DNA of 37,547 nt from JAAZFF01 sp964405775 (GCA_964405775.1 CAYOPG010000014.1:1-37547), one strand, 5' to 3'; shown: positions 7,549 to 17,224, numbered from the stretch's first letter. Program-made: numbers and translations. Notes: generated by a model from the sequence alone, not told the origin.

Positions 7549-8913
7549 ATGAGAAAGAAACATCCCACCGGAAGTTTCAGGGAGGTGCTTGCCATAGCAA
7601 TCCCTCTGGTCATAAGCAACTCTGCCTTCATGGTGATGCAGTTCTGTGACCGCCTGTTTCTTGCCAACTACAGCGAGCTGGCGATACAAGCTGCCGTCCC
7701 GGCGGGAAATCTTGCTTTCACCTTAATCTGCCTGTTCACGGCCACAGCTGGATATTCGGCAAATCTTGTTGCTCAGTTTCACGGGGCAGGCAAGTTCCTG
7801 AAATGCCTGCACGCCACGATGCAGGGCATATATTTTACGTTGCTATTCATGCCTCTGGTCCTGTTGTTGATCCCGCTCGGCAACTTTATTATCAGCCTTT
7901 TCGGGCATGCCCCGGAATTAGCGCAGCAGGAGGGGGTATACCTTAAGTGGATGGTTCTCTGCGCACTGCCAAATGGTCTGAGTTGGTCTATAAGTGGCTT
8001 CTTCACCGGACAAGGCCGATTGAAGATGACAACAATTTCGAACATCATCGGTAGCATAGTGAACATTGTTCTCGACTACGCTTTGATTTTCGGAAAACTC
8101 GGCTTCCCGGAGATGGGGCTTGAAGGCGCGGCGATCGCAACGTTTATAGCTAGTTTCGTTCCTCCGTCGATACAGTTCTTTTACATGCTTAAGTCGCGCC
8201 ATGTGCGCGAAGTCGGGCTGCTTGACGCTTTTCGCCCAGAATTCAAGCTTATGAAGAAGCTTATTCGATTTGGCTTCCCGGCAGGTGTTCAGTTCCTTCT
8301 CGACAACGGAGCATGGACTCTGTTCCTTCTCGTGACTGCCACTCTTGACGCCGTTTCCCTTACTGTCAGCAACATTGTGCTTAGCGTTAACAGCCTCGCA
8401 TTCTCGCCTGTTATGGGGTTCGGCACTGCTGCCTCTATCCTGTGCGGCCAATATCTCGGGGCGGGCGATTCAGTAAACGCCAAGAGATCCGTGCGAGCGA
8501 CGATGAAACTTGGCTTGATCTACATGTCCGTAATCGGCTCGGTTTTCGTGCTGTTCCCTGAGACTCTAATATCCTTATTTGTCTCGTCCGATAGCACTGT
8601 GGTGGACGATCCGCAGTTTATGCGCATTGGGCGCACTTTGATGTATCTCATGACCGTATGGGGTTTTTTCGATACGATAATCCTTGTCATTGTTGGCGGA
8701 CTCAAGGGTGCAGGAGACACAAAATTCACGATGTGGTTCCTTGCGCTTGTCGCATGGCTTTTGTGGATCCCCGGCGAAGTGGTAATCCTGTGTGCCGGTG
8801 GCGGAATCGTTGAGGCATGGATTTGGATGACGATATACGTCGGCATCCTCTCAGTGGGGCTGATCAAACGCTGGCGTGGCGGCGTTTGGAAGCACCTCAG
8901 AATGGTGCATTAA
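7549..8913 (+). CDS. MATE-family efflux transporter
   Basis: A 454-residue integral membrane protein with about twelve hydrophobic segments in two homologous halves, as in MATE/NorM/DinF cation-coupled exporters. Family features include IAIPLVISNSAFMVMQFCDRL near the N-terminus, the SGFFTGQGRLKMTTISNIIGS region in the first half, and FGTAASILCGQYLGAGD plus GGLKGAGDTKFTMWF in the second half. The substrate (drug, metabolite or lipid) cannot be told from sequence. It starts just after the terminator of the previous gene and its stop is seven bases from the convergent iorB stop. No clear Shine-Dalgarno precedes ATG 7549. Confidence 0.92.
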   Translation: MRKKHPTGSFREVLAIAIPLVISNSAFMVMQFCDRLFLANYSELAIQAAVPAGNLAFTLICLFTATAGYSANLVAQFHGAGKFLKCLHATMQGIYFTLLFMPLVLLLIPLGNFIISLFGHAPELAQQEGVYLKWMVLCALPNGLSWSISGFFTGQGRLKMTTISNIIGSIVNIVLDYALIFGKLGFPEMGLEGAAIATFIASFVPPSIQFFYMLKSRHVREVGLLDAFRPEFKLMKKLIRFGFPAGVQFLLDNGAWTLFLLVTATLDAVSLTVSNIVLSVNSLAFSPVMGFGTAASILCGQYLGAGDSVNAKRSVRATMKLGLIYMSVIGSVFVLFPETLISLFVSSDSTVVDDPQFMRIGRTLMYLMTVWGFFDTIILVIVGGLKGAGDTKFTMWFLALVAWLLWIPGEVVILCAGGGIVEAWIWMTIYVGILSVGLIKRWRGGVWKHLRMVH

Positions 8914-8920
8914 TCGGGGG

Positions 8921-9508
8921 TCACTGCCGGCCTGCCTCGAAAGCTTTCAGGTTGATTTCCACGAGGGAAGGCTTGATGCGGTCGCGCATGGCCTGATGCC
9001 ATGCCTCGACATTGAACGGCATGATTTTGGAGAGGGCTCCTGCTATCACCATATTGGCGGTGCGGGTGTTGCCGACCTGTAGTGCCAGAGAGGTGGATTC
9101 CACGAGCTTCATGCGGTCTCCGTAGAGTTTCTTGAGAAGCGCGTCTATGTCATCGACACCTTTCTGCATGCCGGAAGAGACCGTGGTCGTAATCATCTCT
9201 CGATTGTCGACAAGAGCCTTGCCGCTATCCGGCTTGAGAAGCGGACAGTAACGGGCGGCTTCCAGCTTCTCAAAAGCCACGAGCACGTCAGATTGCCCAT
9301 GCGGGATGATGGGTCCGAATACTAAATCGGGATCGTCGCAAAAACGGACTTGGCTCGTCACACTGCCTCCGCGCTGCGACATGCCGTGAATTTCGCTCTT
9401 CTTAACAGTCTTGCCCGAGAGCGCGGCGGCGCGCGCAAGGATGTCGCTGGTGAGCAGGATTCCCTGACCGCCGACGCCTACCAAAGTTACATTGAATACT
9501 TGGCTCAT
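8921..9508 (-). CDS. iorB: Indolepyruvate ferredoxin oxidoreductase, beta subunit
   Basis: The 195-residue small subunit of the IorAB complex, which oxidatively decarboxylates aryl pyruvates to aryl acetyl-CoA with ferredoxin as acceptor, or can run as a reductive synthase in anaerobes. The N-terminus VTLVGVGGQGILLTSDILARA is the diagnostic gamma-type domain of 2-oxoacid:ferredoxin oxidoreductases, followed by GMSQRGGSVTSQVRF. AAGGAG lies upstream of the ATG. It follows iorA by 15 bases on the same strand, so the subunits are co-transcribed. This points to anaerobic or fermentative amino-acid metabolism. Confidence 0.95.
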   Translation of the reverse strand: MSQVFNVTLVGVGGQGILLTSDILARAAALSGKTVKKSEIHGMSQRGGSVTSQVRFCDDPDLVFGPIIPHGQSDVLVAFEKLEAARYCPLLKPDSGKALVDNREMITTTVSSGMQKGVDDIDALLKKLYGDRMKLVESTSLALQVGNTRTANMVIAGALSKIMPFNVEAWHQAMRDRIKPSLVEINLKAFEAGRQ

Positions 9509-9523
9509 GGATTTATCTGCTCC

Positions 9524-11323
9524 TTATTTTGTTTCAGATGCTTTGGTTGGGGATATTGCGCCGAACTTGCATACTTGCTGGCAGACATTGCAGCCTGCGC
9601 AAACCGTCTGGTCGATGCGGGACTTGAATGTATTCCCTTTGGGCTCGCCCCGGACAATTGCCGGGCATCCGATCTTGAAGCACGCACGGCATGCGACGCA
9701 TTTGTTCGGGTCAACCTGACGCGGACCGCTAACTTTTGATTTGGCGGCGATTATGCACGGACCGTGGACGACAACGACGGATGGCTCCTTCATCTCAAGT
9801 TCCGCGCTGATCGTCTTCTCCAGCTTAGGCAAATCATACGCATAAACGTCAAATACGCGCTTCACTCCCAGCGCGCGCGAGATTTCCGCGATGTTGGCAA
9901 CTGGAGCTTCTTCGCCGAGTATTGTTTTGCCGGAGCCGGGGTTCTCCTGATGTCCCGTCATGCCTGTAATGCGGTTGTCCAGCACTAGAACGGTCACAGA
10001 GCTCTTGTTGTAAACACAGTCAAGAAGCCCGGTCATGCCTGAATGGAAGAATGTCGAGTCCCCGATGACAGCTACAATCTTTTTCGCTAGACCCGTTTTC
10101 TCCATGCCGAAAGCGGCGCCAATGCTGGCTCCCATGCAAATGGTGGTGTCGATCGCGGACAGTGGCGGCGCGCTCCCCAGCGTGTAGCAGCCGATATCGC
10201 CAGAGACTACAACTCCAAGTTTTGAAAGTACGTGGAAAACGCCACGATGTGAGCACCCGGCGCAGAGCACTGGCGGACGCGTTGGCAGAGTGGGCATGTC
10301 CGTCAGCGGCGCGGGCGCGGTGGCGACGCTGCCACCCTTGATCTCAGCGTGCAGCGCCGCGATGCGGTCGGGATTGAGCTCCATCATGGAGAGTTCTGTC
10401 TTGTGCGGCTCGACTTTGACCCCGGCGGCGGCGATTCCGTCGCGGATCACGGGGTCGAGCTCTTCTACTACGTAGAGCTTGTCCACCTTCGATGCGAAGT
10501 CGCGAATCATGTCCATCGGGAGAGGATGTGAAAAGCCCAGCTTGAGAACGGAATCTTCCGAGAAGTGCTCCATGACGTACCCGTATGCCACGCCGCTTGT
10601 AACGATTCCGATGGTGGTGCCACGGATGGTCATCTGGTTGAATTTTGACTTTTCGGCTTCTTCTTTGAGTGCGGCGAGACGCTTCTCAGCTTCAAAGCGC
10701 ATCCCCTTGGCGTTTGCCGGAACCGCAACGTTTTTCTGGACATTTTTCACGTATTCGCGGACAGGGATGTTTCCATACGCGAAATCAGATCCCAGATCAA
10801 CCATAGAGGAAGAGTGCGCAGTGCGGGTAGTGAGGCGTATGAATACGATTGCCCCGCTTCGCTCCGAGAGCTCGAACGCTTCGCGCGTCATGTCATATGC
10901 CTCTTGGCTGTCTGTCGGTTCAAACTGCGCAGCCTTGGCGAACTTGGCGAGGTTGCGGTTGTCCTGTTCGTTCTGGGAGGAATGCATCCCCGGGTCGTCT
11001 GCTGAAACAACAACTAGGCCACCGTTAACGCCTATGTACGTGTAAGTCATTAGTGGGTCCATTGCGACATTGAGCCCAACGTGCTTCATGGCGACGAGGG
11101 CGCGCGCCCCCGCTATCGAAGCCCCTATGCCGATTTCCATCGATACCTTTTCATTCACGGACCACTCGCAGTTGATTTCGCCCTTGAACTTAGCGATAGT
11201 CTCTAGAATCTCGGTGCTCGGGGTGCCGGGGTATGCCGCTGCAACGTGGCAGCCGGCTCTGTATGCCCCATACGCGACCGCCTCATCGCCGGAAAGAAAT
11301 TTTATTGTGTTAGTGTTGTCCAT
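9524..11323 (-). CDS. iorA: Indolepyruvate ferredoxin oxidoreductase, alpha subunit
   Basis: The 599-residue large subunit. The N-terminal pyrimidine-binding domain starts FLSGDEAVAYGAYRAGCHVAAAYPGTPSTEI. The thiamine-diphosphate domain carries GDSTFFHSGMTGLLDCVYN...LDNRITGMTGHQ, with the GDS...N metal-binding pattern. The C-terminus holds two [4Fe-4S] ferredoxin motifs, CVACRACFKIGCP and CAGCNVCQQVCKF. I prefer ATG 11323 (MDNTNTIKF), preceded by GGAG nine bases upstream, over the frame opening at 11353, whose extra ten residues are atypical. It is divergent from the mannosyltransferase gene at 11466. Confidence 0.95.
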   Translation of the reverse strand: MDNTNTIKFLSGDEAVAYGAYRAGCHVAAAYPGTPSTEILETIAKFKGEINCEWSVNEKVSMEIGIGASIAGARALVAMKHVGLNVAMDPLMTYTYIGVNGGLVVVSADDPGMHSSQNEQDNRNLAKFAKAAQFEPTDSQEAYDMTREAFELSERSGAIVFIRLTTRTAHSSSMVDLGSDFAYGNIPVREYVKNVQKNVAVPANAKGMRFEAEKRLAALKEEAEKSKFNQMTIRGTTIGIVTSGVAYGYVMEHFSEDSVLKLGFSHPLPMDMIRDFASKVDKLYVVEELDPVIRDGIAAAGVKVEPHKTELSMMELNPDRIAALHAEIKGGSVATAPAPLTDMPTLPTRPPVLCAGCSHRGVFHVLSKLGVVVSGDIGCYTLGSAPPLSAIDTTICMGASIGAAFGMEKTGLAKKIVAVIGDSTFFHSGMTGLLDCVYNKSSVTVLVLDNRITGMTGHQENPGSGKTILGEEAPVANIAEISRALGVKRVFDVYAYDLPKLEKTISAELEMKEPSVVVVHGPCIIAAKSKVSGPRQVDPNKCVACRACFKIGCPAIVRGEPKGNTFKSRIDQTVCAGCNVCQQVCKFGAISPTKASETK

Positions 11324-11429
11324 GTGTTTTGTTCTCCGAAAAAGCAGGCGCACAAGTTAACATATCGGAACAAATTTGTCCAAAAAATAGAAAGGGGAGA
11401 ATATAAGATAATATAAGACGGGTGCGCCC

Positions 11430-11458
11430 TTGCGTTTGAAGTTGCGTTCTGATAAAAT
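11430..11458 (+). promoter_or_regulatory. Candidate promoter placing the Dpm1-like transcript start at or next to its ATG
   Basis: TTGCGT (11430-11435), a 17-base spacer and TAAAAT (11453-11458) lie directly before ATG 11466. A transcript initiated here would start at about the ATG and be leaderless. The -10 context TGATAAAATTCGG recurs as TGATAAAATACGG before the first CRISPR operon. The -35 is weak (three of six). Confidence 0.4.
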
Positions 11459-11465
11459 TCGGGGC

Positions 11466-12251
11466 ATGCAAGCAAAAACCCTGATCATTATACCGACGTA
11501 TGACGAAAGAGACAATGTGGGGCCAATAGCTGCCGCCGTGCATGCGAGCGCACCGGAGGCGCACATTCTCTTTGTGGATGATAACTCACCCGACGGTACG
11601 GGCGATATCCTTGACGCCATGGCTTTAGCCGACAACCGCGTTTTCGTGCATCACGGAGAAACCAAGGCCGGGCTTGGCCGCGCCTACATAACAGGCTTCA
11701 AATGGGGGCTTGAAAGGGGATACGAATATATATTTGAGATGGATGCTGACGGGTCGCATGATCCAAAATGCGTGCCAGAGTTTCTCAAGATTGCGCAGAA
11801 TGCAGACCTCGTGCTCGGCACTCGCTACAAGGGCGGGATAAGGGTAATAAACTGGCCTCTGCGCAGACTGCTAATAAGCATGTCGGCAGGTGTTTTCGTG
11901 CGTGTCGTCACCGGTCTTCCGGTGTCGGATCCCACGGGCGGATACAAGTGTTTCAGCAGGCGCGTGCTTGAAAGCATAGATTTGGACGCGGTCTATTCAA
12001 ATGGCTATTCATTCCAGATCGAGTTGTCGTACATGGCGTGGATGTCCGGTTGGAGAATAGGCGAGGTGCCGATAGTGTTTGAGGATAGGCGCGCCGGTTA
12101 CTCCAAACTGAGCAGGGCGATTGCACGCGAGGCATTCGGCATGGTTTTCCGCCTTGCGTGGAGGAACAAATTCAGGAGAAGACCAAAAGGTAAGGCCGCA
12201 GAGGAGTGGCTCGCCAAGACCGGGGCGGGCGAGGTTGCCACGCAAAAATAA
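11466..12251 (+). CDS. Polyprenol-phosphate mannose synthase-like GT2 glycosyltransferase (Dpm1 family)
   Basis: Family members transfer mannose from GDP-mannose to a polyprenyl phosphate on the cytoplasmic face of the membrane. The 261-residue protein has the GT2 A-fold signatures IIPTYDERDNV, FVDDNSPDGT, the DXD-type metal site MDADGSHDP, GTRYKGG and a C-terminal EDRRAGYSKLS segment, as in Dpm1/Ppm1 catalytic domains. There is no C-terminal membrane domain, so it is the soluble single-domain type. ATG 11466 (MQAKTLII) is the conserved start; the frame opening at 11430 adds twelve residues that are not family-like. It is followed after four bases by the DUF2723 gene, the presumed user of the lipid-linked mannose. 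The exact sugar is inferred. Confidence 0.9.
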   Translation: MQAKTLIIIPTYDERDNVGPIAAAVHASAPEAHILFVDDNSPDGTGDILDAMALADNRVFVHHGETKAGLGRAYITGFKWGLERGYEYIFEMDADGSHDPKCVPEFLKIAQNADLVLGTRYKGGIRVINWPLRRLLISMSAGVFVRVVTGLPVSDPTGGYKCFSRRVLESIDLDAVYSNGYSFQIELSYMAWMSGWRIGEVPIVFEDRRAGYSKLSRAIAREAFGMVFRLAWRNKFRRRPKGKAAEEWLAKTGAGEVATQK

Positions 12252-12255
12252 AAAG

Positions 12256-15200
12256 ATGAACGATTTTGACATTAACGACGGGATGTGGGTTCCGGAAAGT
12301 AAAAAGTTTTTCCGGAAGATGGACTGGGCGGCTTTCTGGACTAGTGCGATCATCTCGTTTATAGTTTATTTTATAACAGCAGCCCCTACGGTGACTCTTG
12401 AAGACTCCGGCGAGCTTGCAGTGGCGGGGGATTATCTAGGCGTACCGCATCCGCCCGGATATCCGCTTTGGACAATGTGCGCGTGGGTGTTCACCAAGCT
12501 ATTGGGGTTTGTATCATACCTCGGGCAACCCAACCCGGCTTGGGCGATCACGATAATGTCTGGTTTCTTCGGCGCGCTTGCGGCAGGGTTTACCGCCATG
12601 CTCGTGTGCCGCACGAGCTCGGATCTCGTCCAGCAGCGTATGGCTTTGCCAGTGGGCGCTGGCATCGACGAACCGGGATACGATCGTTCTGGGGCGAACA
12701 GTCTTTTCACGAACGGTGCTCTGGGGCAGTTCCTGAATGCCACGTGCTGGGTCTGCGGCGTTGCGGCGAGTCTTGTGTTCGCATTCTCTCCGGTGATGTG
12801 GTCTCAGGCCACGATTGTCGAGGTTTACACGCTCAACGCGTTTTTCCTGATGTTGATCTATTTGTTGACTTACATCTGGATGAACCGCCCGTCCGACAAA
12901 ATTTTGTGGATCACTGGCTTTGTGTTCGGGCTCGGATCCACCAACTACCAGGTGCTTTTCTTTGCCTTGCTGCCGCTGGCAATGGCGATAATGCTTCACA
13001 ACATAAAGCTGTTCCGCGATTTCGTACTGATTGCTGTGCCTTTCGGCGTTACTATTGGTATGATGAAGCTGGGTTCATTGCCGTCTCAGCCTGGTTTCCT
13101 GAAACATCCGGTTCTTAAGACCAATGACCTGACGTCAGCGGCTGTCGTGGATACGAAATACTACCTGTGGGCTGTTATTCTGACGCTGGTGTTCGCATGC
13201 GGCGCTGTGATCATTGGGTTTTTGAACAAGCGAAAGCCTGAAAAGGTGTCGGAGGTTGATGAAAACAAAAACACAGAAAAAAAACTCATAGTTGCAGGCG
13301 TGATGGTATTGGCAGCTTTGGGAATGATAATCGTATGCAGTGTTCTGCCGGCGCCGCCTATACCCCTTGAACTCGCGCATGTGCCAAGGAGTGAGTATTT
13401 TTCATGGAAGTGGCCGCTCCTGATCTTTTTTGGGGCTATGGCGCTGTTGTGGCTCTTCTCGGTAAAGGTCGAGGGCGGTATATGGTACTCGACCGCCGTG
13501 ACAGGCATTCTTCTGATCATGGGCATCTTCATCATGCGTGGCGCGTTGCTTGGGCTAACGCATCCGCTCAGCGGGGCCTTCGCGTTTTATTTAGTGATGA
13601 ACTTTGTGTTTTTGGCGCTTGCCTGGTTGCTTCTGCCATATGGGCGCACTGTTTCTTTGACGGTGTTCGCTGTTGAGCTGGGGTTGGCTTTCTACGGCTA
13701 CATGCCTTTGGCGTCAGAAACCAATCCCCCTATGAACTGGGGGTATCCCAGGACCTGGGAGGGCTTCAAGCACGCTATTACTCGTGGACAGTACGAGCAG
13801 ATCGCCCCGCTTTCCCCTGAGTCGCTTTTCTCCGCCGAATTCGTCAAGAAAGTCGGTGCATATTTTCAGGATCTGCGCATGCAGTTCACGTTGCTCCTAG
13901 TTCCGTTTGGATTCGTCCCGTTTTCGGTATGGGAGATAAAAATCGGCAAATACCGTTTCCGTGCGCTGTCGGTGGCGATCGCGATGGCGGTTGCCGTGGC
14001 CGTGATCGTTGCGCTCGACAAGCTGTTTGTGGGTCTGAACTTCGAAAACATGCGTATCGACAAAGTTCTGCTTGGCCTGCTGCTGGTGATGTCATTCATA
14101 GGTGTTCAGGGCATTGTCTTCAATCAGATAATGCGCCAAACGAAAGCGGCATTCGGCGCAGATGGCAAAGAGTTGTCGGCGCGAATTGTGTCGGGAGTTT
14201 CGGCGGCCGTCTTGGTCGTTGTGGTGATTATAGCGACTTTGGGTTTTTCCAACGCTGCCGCAGAGATGATGCTGGATGCTGCGGGGGCTAATCCGGAGGG
14301 AGAATGGTTCGCCAGGTTCAACTGGTTGCTCACTGCCGCTGTCTTCCTTGTGTGGGGCGTCTTGGCATGTGGTCAGGTGTTCCTTATGTTCGGGCACAAG
14401 GAAGAAGACAAGTTTTCTTTCAAACTCGAGATCGGTCAGCTGACTCAGCGTTGGCATATCGCGACAATAGTAGGCTTCATAATGATGAGCCTACTGCTGA
14501 TAGCGCTGGCCAAGCCGAAATACGACGTACAGGACAACTTTATCCAGAAAGTTAAATTCATATCCTCGCACGCCATTTTCGCCGTATGGGTTGGATACGG
14601 CCTGATGTACGCGCTGGTGGAGTCGCTGCGGTATGGCAAGTTGAGTCGCGTCGCTTTGGTGGCAGTACTCTTTACGCCGCTAATCCCGATTCATGAAAAC
14701 TATTTCAACGACGAAATGGTGGACGTAATAAGTTGCGCAGACCAGCTAGGACACGATTTCGGATGGCAATTCGGCAACTATCAGCTACGTGGCGCCGAGG
14801 CGATAACCGAGGAGCTGGATGATGACGAGGAACCGCTTCCGAATCCGTCGTTCCCTCCTGCCATGTCGCAGAACGCAGTGTTCTTCGGCGGCACCGATCC
14901 GGGGCGCTTCGTGCCCACTTACATGATATACTCGGCACAGGTGCGTCCGGACGTGTTCCTGATAACGCAGAACGCGCTTGCGGACGTCACTTACCTCGAC
15001 ACCATGCGAAATCTTTACGCCGACCAGATATGGATGCCCACGGAGGTCGACAACTCGGTCGCGTTTCGTATCTATGTGACAGACGTTCGCGAGGGACGTC
15101 GTCCAAACATTGGTGGCATCGAAGAGCGTCCCGGCGGAGGCGTGCAGGTAACCGGTGCCGCGGCCGTTATGGAAATCAACGGTATAATCACAGAGATGAT

Positions 15201-16287
15201 CTTCAAAAAGAACCGCGACCGCCACGATTTCTATGTCGAGGAGAGCTATCCCATCCAGTGGATGTACCCATACCTCTCGCCACACGGCCTGATAATGAAG
15301 TTGAATTATGATCCCGTGGAGTACGACAAAAAGAAGATCGCCGCCGACATGGACTTCTGGGACTGGTATGTGCGCAGACTCATTGCGGATCCGAACTTCG
15401 CACGCGACCTTCCGGCGCGCAAGTCGTTTTCCAAGCTTAGAAATGCCATTTCGGGTACGTATGCGCAGCGTGGCATGTTGCGTGAGGCGGAACGGGGATT
15501 CCATGAAGCGATTGCACTCTACGTTTACAGCCCAGAAAGCACGATGAATATGATCCAGAGAATTTATCTGCCGCAGAGGCGTCTGGATGAATCGCTGGAT
15601 TTGTTGCTAAAGCTTAAAACTCTCGATCCCAATAACGCCTCTCTACCAATAGAGCAGGTCAGTCGTCTGCAGACAGCGCACAAAATGTCGGGCGAGCTTA
15701 TGAAGAAACTTTCCGGCGGAGAGAAGCTAAACGAAGCGGATACCCTCGCGCTCTTAGATAGCCTGATTACGGTTGACTACAGGCAGCAGGCGCTCCAGGT
15801 TTTGGAAACATACAAGTCGGGAAATAAGCCATCTCCGAACTTCAGAGCCAAGGCCGGATTCATCCTCAGTGAGGCTCGGATGTATAGGGAGGCGGCGGCG
15901 GAGTTCTCAGCGCTCAGTGGCGCGGATCTAAAGAATCTGGAGTTGATATCAAACAAACAGCTGTACGAAATCTACCGAACGATGACGATAGCGCAAGATG
16001 TAAGAGGTGTTGAACGAGTCCTGGTTGTCTATCTGAACCGAGAGGAGAACATCAAAAACTGGGAAGCTTGGCTTGATTATGCAGGTGTCTGCCTTACAAA
16101 AGGCGATGTGGTTCGCGCGCGCGCCTCGCTGGATTTCGCATTGAAATACGGCAAGCGAGACGCTGAGATATTGATCAGTCAAGTTCCGTACCTCAAACAG
16201 CTATACGAGGGGACGTCCTCTCAGCCTCTTGGTAAGGGATTTGGTCCTCTTCGCGATGACAAGCCTCAGGGCGGAAGCCGCAAGTAG
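12256..16287 (+). CDS. DUF2723 (TMEM260-like) membrane glycosyltransferase with C-terminal TPR region
   Basis: A 1343-residue protein. Residues ~25-830 contain many membrane segments; the first exofacial loop carries TVTLEDSGELAVAGDYLGVP followed by HPPGYPLWT, the DUF2723 signature with the acidic residue expected for a GT-C glycosyltransferase. DUF2723 is related to human TMEM260, an O-mannosyltransferase. Residues ~840-1050 are a soluble domain, and ~1060-1330 are TPR-like helical repeats (ISGTYAQRGMLREAERGFHE and similar). The real start is ATG 12256 (MNDFDIND), inside the longer open frame from 12121 that overlaps the previous gene. It pairs with the Dpm1-like gene, so I infer polyprenyl-phosphate-mannose-dependent protein glycosylation at the cell envelope. 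The acceptor proteins are unknown. Confidence 0.88.
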   Translation: MNDFDINDGMWVPESKKFFRKMDWAAFWTSAIISFIVYFITAAPTVTLEDSGELAVAGDYLGVPHPPGYPLWTMCAWVFTKLLGFVSYLGQPNPAWAITIMSGFFGALAAGFTAMLVCRTSSDLVQQRMALPVGAGIDEPGYDRSGANSLFTNGALGQFLNATCWVCGVAASLVFAFSPVMWSQATIVEVYTLNAFFLMLIYLLTYIWMNRPSDKILWITGFVFGLGSTNYQVLFFALLPLAMAIMLHNIKLFRDFVLIAVPFGVTIGMMKLGSLPSQPGFLKHPVLKTNDLTSAAVVDTKYYLWAVILTLVFACGAVIIGFLNKRKPEKVSEVDENKNTEKKLIVAGVMVLAALGMIIVCSVLPAPPIPLELAHVPRSEYFSWKWPLLIFFGAMALLWLFSVKVEGGIWYSTAVTGILLIMGIFIMRGALLGLTHPLSGAFAFYLVMNFVFLALAWLLLPYGRTVSLTVFAVELGLAFYGYMPLASETNPPMNWGYPRTWEGFKHAITRGQYEQIAPLSPESLFSAEFVKKVGAYFQDLRMQFTLLLVPFGFVPFSVWEIKIGKYRFRALSVAIAMAVAVAVIVALDKLFVGLNFENMRIDKVLLGLLLVMSFIGVQGIVFNQIMRQTKAAFGADGKELSARIVSGVSAAVLVVVVIIATLGFSNAAAEMMLDAAGANPEGEWFARFNWLLTAAVFLVWGVLACGQVFLMFGHKEEDKFSFKLEIGQLTQRWHIATIVGFIMMSLLLIALAKPKYDVQDNFIQKVKFISSHAIFAVWVGYGLMYALVESLRYGKLSRVALVAVLFTPLIPIHENYFNDEMVDVISCADQLGHDFGWQFGNYQLRGAEAITEELDDDEEPLPNPSFPPAMSQNAVFFGGTDPGRFVPTYMIYSAQVRPDVFLITQNALADVTYLDTMRNLYADQIWMPTEVDNSVAFRIYVTDVREGRRPNIGGIEERPGGGVQVTGAAAVMEINGIITEMIFKKNRDRHDFYVEESYPIQWMYPYLSPHGLIMKLNYDPVEYDKKKIAADMDFWDWYVRRLIADPNFARDLPARKSFSKLRNAISGTYAQRGMLREAERGFHEAIALYVYSPESTMNMIQRIYLPQRRLDESLDLLLKLKTLDPNNASLPIEQVSRLQTAHKMSGELMKKLSGGEKLNEADTLALLDSLITVDYRQQALQVLETYKSGNKPSPNFRAKAGFILSEARMYREAAAEFSALSGADLKNLELISNKQLYEIYRTMTIAQDVRGVERVLVVYLNREENIKNWEAWLDYAGVCLTKGDVVRARASLDFALKYGKRDAEILISQVPYLKQLYEGTSSQPLGKGFGPLRDDKPQGGSRK

Positions 16288-16333
16288 ACGGTGTTGAACG
16301 CGAATTTTTAAAGTGCAAACAAACAAATAAGTG

Positions 16334-17212
16334 ATGATAAAAGTAAACGGACAGGAAATCCCTAAAAACGCGGTTGAATTTGAGTTGAACAGGCTTATAA
16401 GGTTCTATGCGGAGCACGGAATGCCGGAAGACAAAATAAGGCAGGAGCTGCCAGTGCTTAAAGAGCGTGCCGAGCAGCAGGCAATTGGCGCCAAACTGCT
16501 CTTCGACGAGGCGGCCAGACTCGACATTCCGGTTTCAGAAGAGGAGATTGAGGAACGTCTGGAGGAGATGAAGGCGGAGGCGCACGGCGAGGAGCGTTTC
16601 ATGGATATACTCAAGAAACGCGGGACAAACATTGTTGAGTTTCGCAACCAGCTCAAACTTGGCAGGCGCGTCGACAAGCTTGTCGAACAGATAACTTCTG
16701 GTGTTCCAGAGCCAACGGACGAAGATGTGGAGAAGCATTTCAAGGAGCATGCCGAAGAATACGGGAAAGGGGAGCGCGTTCTGGCTCAACACATACTTGT
16801 TACACCCAAATCTGACGGTGCTGATGACAAGCTGACGGCAATAAACCAAATCCGTGAGATTCGAAAGAGAGTAGAGGAGGGAGCCGATTTTGCTACTGAG
16901 GCTGCGGCGTGTTCCGACTGCCCTAGTGGAAAACAGTCTGGCGGAAGTCTCGGCTGGTTCAGCCGTGGCATGATGGTCAAGGAATTCGACGAGGCTGTTT
17001 TTTCAATGCCTGTAAACGGGTTGAGCGATATAGTCGAAACACAATTCGGGTATCACATAATATATAAGAACGACGAACAGGCGGCGTCCGATCCTGATCT
17101 CTCAGAAGTGTTCGAGCAAATTCGCGATTTTCTTCGTCATACAAGGCGGGGCGATGTGCTTGCAGCCTATGTTGACGAACTTCGCGATAAGGCAAAAGTC
17201 GAGATACTGTAG
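16334..17212 (+). CDS. PpiC/parvulin-type peptidyl-prolyl cis-trans isomerase
   Basis: A 292-residue SurA/PpiC-like foldase. Residues ~1-130 form an all-helical chaperone-like domain, and ~140-245 are the parvulin domain: AQHILV, then SGGSLGWFSRGMMVKEFDEA and TQFGYHIIYK. No signal peptide or lipobox is visible, which is unusual because most SurA/PrsA proteins are exported; here the protein may be cytoplasmic. GTG 16331 directly precedes ATG 16334, and I chose the ATG. No strong Shine-Dalgarno is present. It follows the DUF2723 gene by 46 bases and converges with lgt 12 bases downstream. Confidence 0.9.
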   Translation: MIKVNGQEIPKNAVEFELNRLIRFYAEHGMPEDKIRQELPVLKERAEQQAIGAKLLFDEAARLDIPVSEEEIEERLEEMKAEAHGEERFMDILKKRGTNIVEFRNQLKLGRRVDKLVEQITSGVPEPTDEDVEKHFKEHAEEYGKGERVLAQHILVTPKSDGADDKLTAINQIREIRKRVEEGADFATEAAACSDCPSGKQSGGSLGWFSRGMMVKEFDEAVFSMPVNGLSDIVETQFGYHIIYKNDEQAASDPDLSEVFEQIRDFLRHTRRGDVLAAYVDELRDKAKVEIL

Positions 17213-17224
17213 CTGCGGTTGTTG

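Noticed and set aside
10479..11045. 188-codon plus-strand frame
   Set aside because: Antisense to iorA, which is certain from its motifs.
12121..12255. Upstream extension of the DUF2723 frame
   Set aside because: It overlaps the end of the Dpm1-like gene in another frame and encodes a non-family sequence; ATG 12256 fits the conserved start.
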